From NCBI RefSeq assembly GCF_011299615.1, contig NZ_CP049861.1, positions 2,170,001-2,234,000 of the forward strand: a DNA stretch of 64,000 bases. The letters are read 5' to 3'. A program made the position numbers and the translations under genes. This stretch comes from Erysipelothrix sp. HDW6C. GTDB lineage: Bacteria > Bacillota_I > Bacilli_A > Erysipelotrichales > Erysipelotrichaceae. This document shows, one piece after another, positions 60,340 to 64,000 of this stretch (the first letter of the stretch is position 1; each line of letters opens with the position of its first letter). The notes below the pieces were generated by a model, which saw only the letters and a program-made list of their open reading frames with translations, was not told the DNA's origin and did not search any database.

Positions 60340-61239
60340 TTATTTTGCTTTAATTGATTTAATCAATGCCATAAGAATTGCCATTATTGGAAACATAATC
60401 CATAGCACACCGAATAAATACGGTCTCCATAAACCCAATCCGACATATGCAATAGCCGTTAGAGCCATGACATGTCCGGTAATTTCTTCAAAACGCTTGT
60501 CTTGTTTCCGGTATGTTTCGGACAAGTTCTTAATTGCTTCTGGAAGTTTATGATTGATGGATACGTACATAATAATAAAGACTGCCACAGCTACGCACAT
60601 CATAAACGAGAATGCTTGGATTGTTTCATTTTTAAACTGGGGAATATCGAAAATATAGGCGAGTACTAAACCCCCGAGAATTAATCCGACCCCTACTGCA
60701 ATTCCAGGAATGAATCGCGATTCAGTCTTCGCAATTTGTAAATCAATGTCACCAATGCTTTCAGGTGTAAACTTTTTGGCATGCTCTTCATTTATCTTAA
60801 ACTGCGAGTACTTCATGCCATTGACAATAAAAATAATTACTGCGATTAGAATCGCTACCAAGAATACACCATTCCCTACATTCTCCAAACCTACGGATTG
60901 AAAAACGGGGTGGAAGGCAATACTGGCAATGATGAGAAATACAGCGCAAGCCATCATTACAGCAAACCCAGGGATAAAACTAAGGAACTTACGAACAGTC
61001 GTGGGATCGTAGTAGTCCTCATGATCATCGACAATATTCAAGGCATCTTTAATATCATCCATGGATCCAAATTCACCGATTGCCATCCCAATGGCTTCTG
61101 CCTCTGATTTACCAGATTTAATATAATCTTGATACTTGGACTCCATGGAGTCCAAAATATTTGCTTTGATATCAAGAACTTCTTTTGTTTGTGGTAACTC
61201 TTTAAACATCACTTCAACATAATCATGAATTTGTTTCAT
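60340..61239 (-). CDS. Permease-prefix-type membrane protein under PadR control
   Basis: About 299 residues. The N-terminal helical domain (about 1-70; KANILDSMESKYQDYIKSGK, AIGMAIGEFGSMDDIKD) is the permease-prefix/HAAS type. It is followed by membrane helices (about 85-115, 120-145, 190-215, 220-240, 255-290). It is typically encoded after a PadR repressor; both genes overlap here. AAAGGAGAAAG precedes the ATG. Function is unknown, perhaps antimicrobial or envelope-stress related. Confidence 0.7.
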   Translation of the reverse strand: MKQIHDYVEVMFKELPQTKEVLDIKANILDSMESKYQDYIKSGKSEAEAIGMAIGEFGSMDDIKDALNIVDDHEDYYDPTTVRKFLSFIPGFAVMMACAVFLIIASIAFHPVFQSVGLENVGNGVFLVAILIAVIIFIVNGMKYSQFKINEEHAKKFTPESIGDIDLQIAKTESRFIPGIAVGVGLILGGLVLAYIFDIPQFKNETIQAFSFMMCVAVAVFIIMYVSINHKLPEAIKNLSETYRKQDKRFEEITGHVMALTAIAYVGLGLWRPYLFGVLWIMFPIMAILMALIKSIKAK

Positions 61240-61567
61240 TGTCTTTCTCCTTTGTGAACACATCGATCACTTCTTTTACGATTCCCCATTCAACTTGCTT
61301 TTCTTTGTAATAACTACGTCCGGACTCGGTAATGTGATAATAGGTACGCGCACGTCCACGTGTTTCATCACCTTCATAAGACGTTATGTAGCCATTCTTT
61401 TCCAATCTGGTAAATGTTGAATACAATGTAGTTTCTTTAATTGTATACTTACCGTGACTGAGTGCTTTAATCTCTTGTCCAATTTCATACCCATAGGAAT
61501 CCCCATCCAAAAGTAAAAAGAGAACTATCGTGTCGTTATAACCACGAATTACATCGCTACTAATCAT
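61223..61567 (-). CDS. PadR-family transcriptional repressor
   Basis: About 114 residues with the PadR winged helix: LDGDSYGYEIGQEIKAL, ETTLYSTFTRLEKNGYITSY, RARTYYHITESGRSYY. It represses its own operon until an inducer binds. The ATG at 61567 follows AAAGGAG. A perfect 11-bp inverted repeat lies 20 bases upstream and is a strong candidate operator. It overlaps the downstream membrane protein gene by 17 bases. Confidence 0.9.
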   Translation of the reverse strand: MISSDVIRGYNDTIVLFLLLDGDSYGYEIGQEIKALSHGKYTIKETTLYSTFTRLEKNGYITSYEGDETRGRARTYYHITESGRSYYKEKQVEWGIVKEVIDVFTKEKDNETNS

Positions 61568-61586
61568 ACTTACTCCTTTACTACAT

Positions 61587-61621
61587 CTGTCGTAGTAATC
61601 ATACCACAAGTACTACGACAG
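61587..61621. promoter_or_regulatory. PadR operator candidate
   Basis: CTGTCGTAGTA (61587-61597) / TACTACGACAG (61611-61621), perfect 11-bp arms around a 13-base centre, directly upstream of padR. ACTAC/GTAGT also pair locally (61580-61596). Confidence 0.65.
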
Positions 61622-61640
61622 GTAAAGTAAAATGTTGCAA

Positions 61641-61667
61641 TAAATAAAAAAGAGGCCGAGGCCTCTA
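61641..61667 (-). terminator. Terminator of the metallophosphoesterase operon
   Basis: AGAGGCC-TC-GGCCTCT on the minus strand followed by TTTTTTATTT, overlapping the stop codon of the phosphoesterase gene. Confidence 0.8.
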
Positions 61668-62453
61668 AAAATTTAATACAACGATTTCTGGACGTGCAAA
61701 GAATCGAACAGGCAGAATATCAACACTTCCACCCACCCCAGAAGATACATAAATTGTACCTTGGGGGCGTTTGACTAAACCATACACATAGCGTTGTTTG
61801 TAGTCAGAATTAGAAACTGGAGCATATTTACCAAAGAACGTAACCTGACCTGCGTGCATATGACCTGCAAGGGCGATATCGATTGTATTGGGTTTCACAC
61901 GCTCAAAGAAGTCGGGATTATGACTCACAAGAAGCGTGTACGAGTGTGTCTTTGGTAGTTGTGGATTGCCACGACCGTAGTCATCTACGCCAACAATCTG
62001 CATACCCTCGAATTCATAAGTTGTATTGATAAGAAGTGTCACATTTGCTGCAGCAAGTCCTGCCTTAACACATGTGAGATCACGATAATCATGATTCCCT
62101 AGCACCGCAAGCTTTTCACCTTTGATTTCTTTAATATAATCAAAAATCAAAGCATTGTCTGAAGATTTTTGGTGTATTAAATCCCCACCCAGGATAACCA
62201 AATCGGCATCACATTTATTTACTGCACTGACGACTTGTGATGCAGCACGGTGAAGAAAGCGACGCCTTTTGTGATCAAATTGAAAATCTGAGACAAACAC
62301 AATTCGTTTGCCTTTTAGTGCTGGCGGCACTTGATGGGTCTCTTGGAAATCATGGTTGGTTATCGTACGAACGCGTAGCCAGTAATACTCAAAGAAACCA
62401 TATACAAATGCTACAAGCGCAAGCAACAAAACGATACCAACAACAATCATCAT
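61665..62453 (-). CDS. Metallophosphoesterase with a membrane anchor
   Basis: A 262-residue protein with an N-terminal membrane helix (about 3-25) and a calcineurin-like phosphoesterase domain: VSDFQFDHK, LGGDLIHQK, LGNHDYRD, VSHNPDFF and AGHMHAGQ. The first metal motif reads DFQ rather than the usual DxH, as in some YkuE-like members; others are complete. It follows the ECF gene directly. It may cleave a nucleotide or lipid phosphate; no substrate is known. Confidence 0.82.
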   Translation of the reverse strand: MMIVVGIVLLLALVAFVYGFFEYYWLRVRTITNHDFQETHQVPPALKGKRIVFVSDFQFDHKRRRFLHRAASQVVSAVNKCDADLVILGGDLIHQKSSDNALIFDYIKEIKGEKLAVLGNHDYRDLTCVKAGLAAANVTLLINTTYEFEGMQIVGVDDYGRGNPQLPKTHSYTLLVSHNPDFFERVKPNTIDIALAGHMHAGQVTFFGKYAPVSNSDYKQRYVYGLVKRPQGTIYVSSGVGGSVDILPVRFFARPEIVVLNF

Positions 62454-63032
62454 CTAACCTCGGTGTAATTTCGATAACGCAGTCGCAACTGGAGTTGCGA
62501 TTACAACACTTGCAATAATTTCAGCCACACCATTGGAAGCAAGAACACCTGTAATCAATACAAGGACACTTCCAGGAAGGTTTGCAAGGATTGCTGGATC
62601 ACCAGAACCTGTTGCTGCAATATACATAGCCACTAAGACAACTATCGTATGAACAAATGTTGATAAAGCAGCTGTGATTGCAACACGAATTGCATAATTT
62701 TTTGTAACTTTCTTCATCACATCATAGATTGCAACAACTGCTAATCCAAAAATGAGGCGTGGTAATACTGATACTAATGGGTTGATAAACAACGGATCAA
62801 AGAGTCCGGTAGGACGTGTCGCCGCAATAAACAATGCAGCCAATCCAAATGCCAATGCATTGATAAGAGCAGAGCGGTATCCTAAGACAACCCCCGCAAC
62901 AATAACTGGAATATGCATTATCGTAATTGAAACAAATCCAATATTAATCATTCCCAAACCCGGTACAAGTGCAAGTACCAATGTAATTGCGATAAATAAA
63001 GCGTTTAATGTTAAGTCTTTAGTTTTCATCAT
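62454..63032 (-). CDS. ECF transporter S component (probable pantothenate uptake)
   Basis: A 192-residue protein with about five or six helices, typical of energy-coupling-factor substrate-binding subunits: LNALFIAITLVLALVPG, LGYRSALINALAFGLAALFIAATRP, PLFINPLVSVLPRLIFG. The adjacent coaX gene, with overlapping stop and start, suggests pantothenate (PanT-type) as the substrate. The ECF energy module is not in this window. Confidence 0.75.
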   Translation of the reverse strand: MMKTKDLTLNALFIAITLVLALVPGLGMINIGFVSITIMHIPVIVAGVVLGYRSALINALAFGLAALFIAATRPTGLFDPLFINPLVSVLPRLIFGLAVVAIYDVMKKVTKNYAIRVAITAALSTFVHTIVVLVAMYIAATGSGDPAILANLPGSVLVLITGVLASNGVAEIIASVVIATPVATALSKLHRG

Positions 63033-63775
63033 GAGACCATTCCTTTTCTGTAGATTTCATACAGACCATCATTCAATAAATCAGGATCATACACGAACCC
63101 CGTCATATTATCACGTATCAGACTCGCATAGCCTCCGGTAAGGATTTTTACACAGGGTTGCCCTGCTTCCTCTTCCATTCGCTGCGCAAGACCTTCAATT
63201 TGTGCAATCAAGCCATAAAGCGCACCGGATTGAATTGCATCAATTGTACCTGTACCAATTACATTCTTAGGAATCGTGAGTTCAACCTCAGGTAAATGAG
63301 GGATGTAATCACGAAAAGCCTTCATTGATGTTCCCAGTCCAGGGATGATAACCCCGCCACGAAAAGCAGCATGATCATCAGTATACGTTAGTTTTGTAGC
63401 ACTCCCAACATCTGCGACGATTGCAGGTAAAGGATACTTTCCGATTGCCCCCATGGATGTGGCAATAAAGTCTGCACCAATATCACGAGGATTATCCAAG
63501 AGAATGTCAAAACCATTGATTGTATCTGCATTAACCAGACAGGGTTCAAATCCAAATACTGCTTGGATTGCATCACAAAATGCACGTTGAATCACTGGAA
63601 CGACACACGATACCACCACAGCCTCGGGCTTCACGTTCAATGAGACAAATGATTGCTTATAATATTCAAAAGGATTTTCTTTTTCAGTTAGAATTCGCTG
63701 ATGAATAATTTTTGCATCTCCTTCATAAGCGACAATAACGGTATTTGAATTTCCAATATCAACTGTAATAATCAT
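63029..63775 (-). CDS. coaX: Type III pantothenate kinase
   Basis: A 248-residue cytoplasmic kinase, family length about 255. MIITVDIGNSNTVIVAY gives the ASKHA phosphate-binding loop; IGADFIATSMGAI, IVADVGSATKLTYTD, FRGGVIIPGLGTSMKAF and KILTGGYASLI are typical CoaX segments. It phosphorylates pantothenate in the first step of CoA synthesis. The ATG at 63775 follows AGAGGTGATACT; the longer frame to 63826 has no ribosome site. Confidence 0.9.
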   Translation of the reverse strand: MIITVDIGNSNTVIVAYEGDAKIIHQRILTEKENPFEYYKQSFVSLNVKPEAVVVSCVVPVIQRAFCDAIQAVFGFEPCLVNADTINGFDILLDNPRDIGADFIATSMGAIGKYPLPAIVADVGSATKLTYTDDHAAFRGGVIIPGLGTSMKAFRDYIPHLPEVELTIPKNVIGTGTIDAIQSGALYGLIAQIEGLAQRMEEEAGQPCVKILTGGYASLIRDNMTGFVYDPDLLNDGLYEIYRKGMVS

Positions 63776-63905
63776 AGTATCACCTCTAGCATACATAGAA
63801 TACACGATAATGGTGCGCTTTTCCACTAATGCGACATAAAAATAGTGTGAAAGAACACATGTTTAAGACGCATACAATCGTAAAAGCAAACTACGCATTA
63901 TGCCT

Positions 63906-64000
63906 TTAATATCTTGTGAGAAATACAGGATAACGCACGTAATTATCAACAATCTGTGATGTCTCAACCAATCCTTCATGAGTACCTCCCTTCATAGCGC
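63906..64000 (-). CDS. 3' end of an unidentified gene (partial)
   Basis: On the minus strand the last about 31 codons read ...HEGLVETSQIVDNYVRYPVF... and end at TAA (63906-63908). Codon use looks coding, but the protein is cut by the window edge and cannot be identified. A competing frame on the same strand could start a short peptide after GGGAGG. Confidence 0.35.
   Translation of the reverse strand, partial: AMKGGTHEGLVETSQIVDNYVRYPVFLTRY

Noticed and set aside
1..64000. A CRISPR array or a complete restriction system
   Set aside because: No regularly spaced repeats with unique spacers and no cas, R-M or other defence core genes were seen. The 525-nt repeats are too long and too few to be an array.

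Overview
ORGANISM. The window is low-GC DNA with strong AGGAGG-type ribosome binding sites, sortase (LPxTG) and WxL surface proteins, mannose-type PTS genes, LrgA/LrgB, and tRNA genes that encode their 3' CCA. This fits a Gram-positive Firmicute/Bacillota chromosome, possibly Erysipelothrix or another Erysipelotrichia. That genus is an inference from gene content, because no rRNA or marker gene is present to settle it.

LAYOUT. (1) 1-11.3 kb, chromosomal: a mannose/sorbose-family PTS operon (IIA-IIB-IIC, minus strand, IIC cut by the window edge) divergent from an AraC-type regulator and a transglutaminase-like protein; an LPxTG leucine-rich-repeat surface protein; an alpha/beta hydrolase with an ABC exporter and its TetR regulator, with matching operator palindromes; a processive family-2 glycosyltransferase; a nucleotidyltransferase; a zinc-ribbon protein. 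(2) About 11.3-42.0 kb: an integrative and conjugative element of about 30 kb, nearly all on the minus strand. It has a large serine recombinase at the left end, a left module of small proteins and a ParB-like protein, a secreted-protein cargo pair, a nuclease, a Replication-relaxation-type protein, a coupling ATPase, a type IV secretion operon (VirB4-like ATPase, M23 hydrolase, VirB6-like channel, adhesins), SSB, ParB/ParA, and a HUH-like candidate relaxase or replication protein. (3) 42-64 kb, chromosomal: tRNA-Gln, pta, three related tRNA clusters, small phosphatases, a very large WxL surface protein, an M20 peptidase, glpK, a flavin oxidoreductase pair, an OmpR-type response regulator, lrgAB, a PadR-controlled membrane protein, and a metallophosphoesterase - ECF transporter - type III pantothenate kinase operon.

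MOST UNUSUAL SIGNALS. The left module of the element carries two 525-nt near-identical non-coding repeats (14104-14628 and 17013-17537). Each has a conserved plus-strand promoter, a 260-nt rod-like RNA fold ending in an intrinsic terminator, and then a second hairpin, AGGAGG and small-ORF unit. Differences between the copies mostly keep the pairing (two full compensatory changes and several G-U changes), which argues for a real structured RNA or a folded single-strand DNA element. A second dense hairpin tract (21846-22200) and a cluster of five TGGTAGTC octamers (22232-22319) lie between the Replication-relaxation gene and the coupling-protein gene and are the best oriT candidate. Other oddities are a ParB gene whose coiled-coil tail sits in the -1 frame behind a perfect hairpin, a duplicated and decayed thermonuclease 3' end, an LPQTG adhesin with a 73-residue cytoplasmic tail, and a promoter-to-terminator small RNA at the right end.

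HOW IT WORKS TOGETHER. In the element, the recombinase would excise and integrate. SSB, ParA/ParB and the HUH-like protein would maintain or process the excised circle. The coupling ATPase would hand the nicked strand to the VirB4/VirB6/M23 channel, and the lipoprotein and sortase-anchored adhesins would provide cell contact. The element ends (att sites) could not be resolved from sequence alone.
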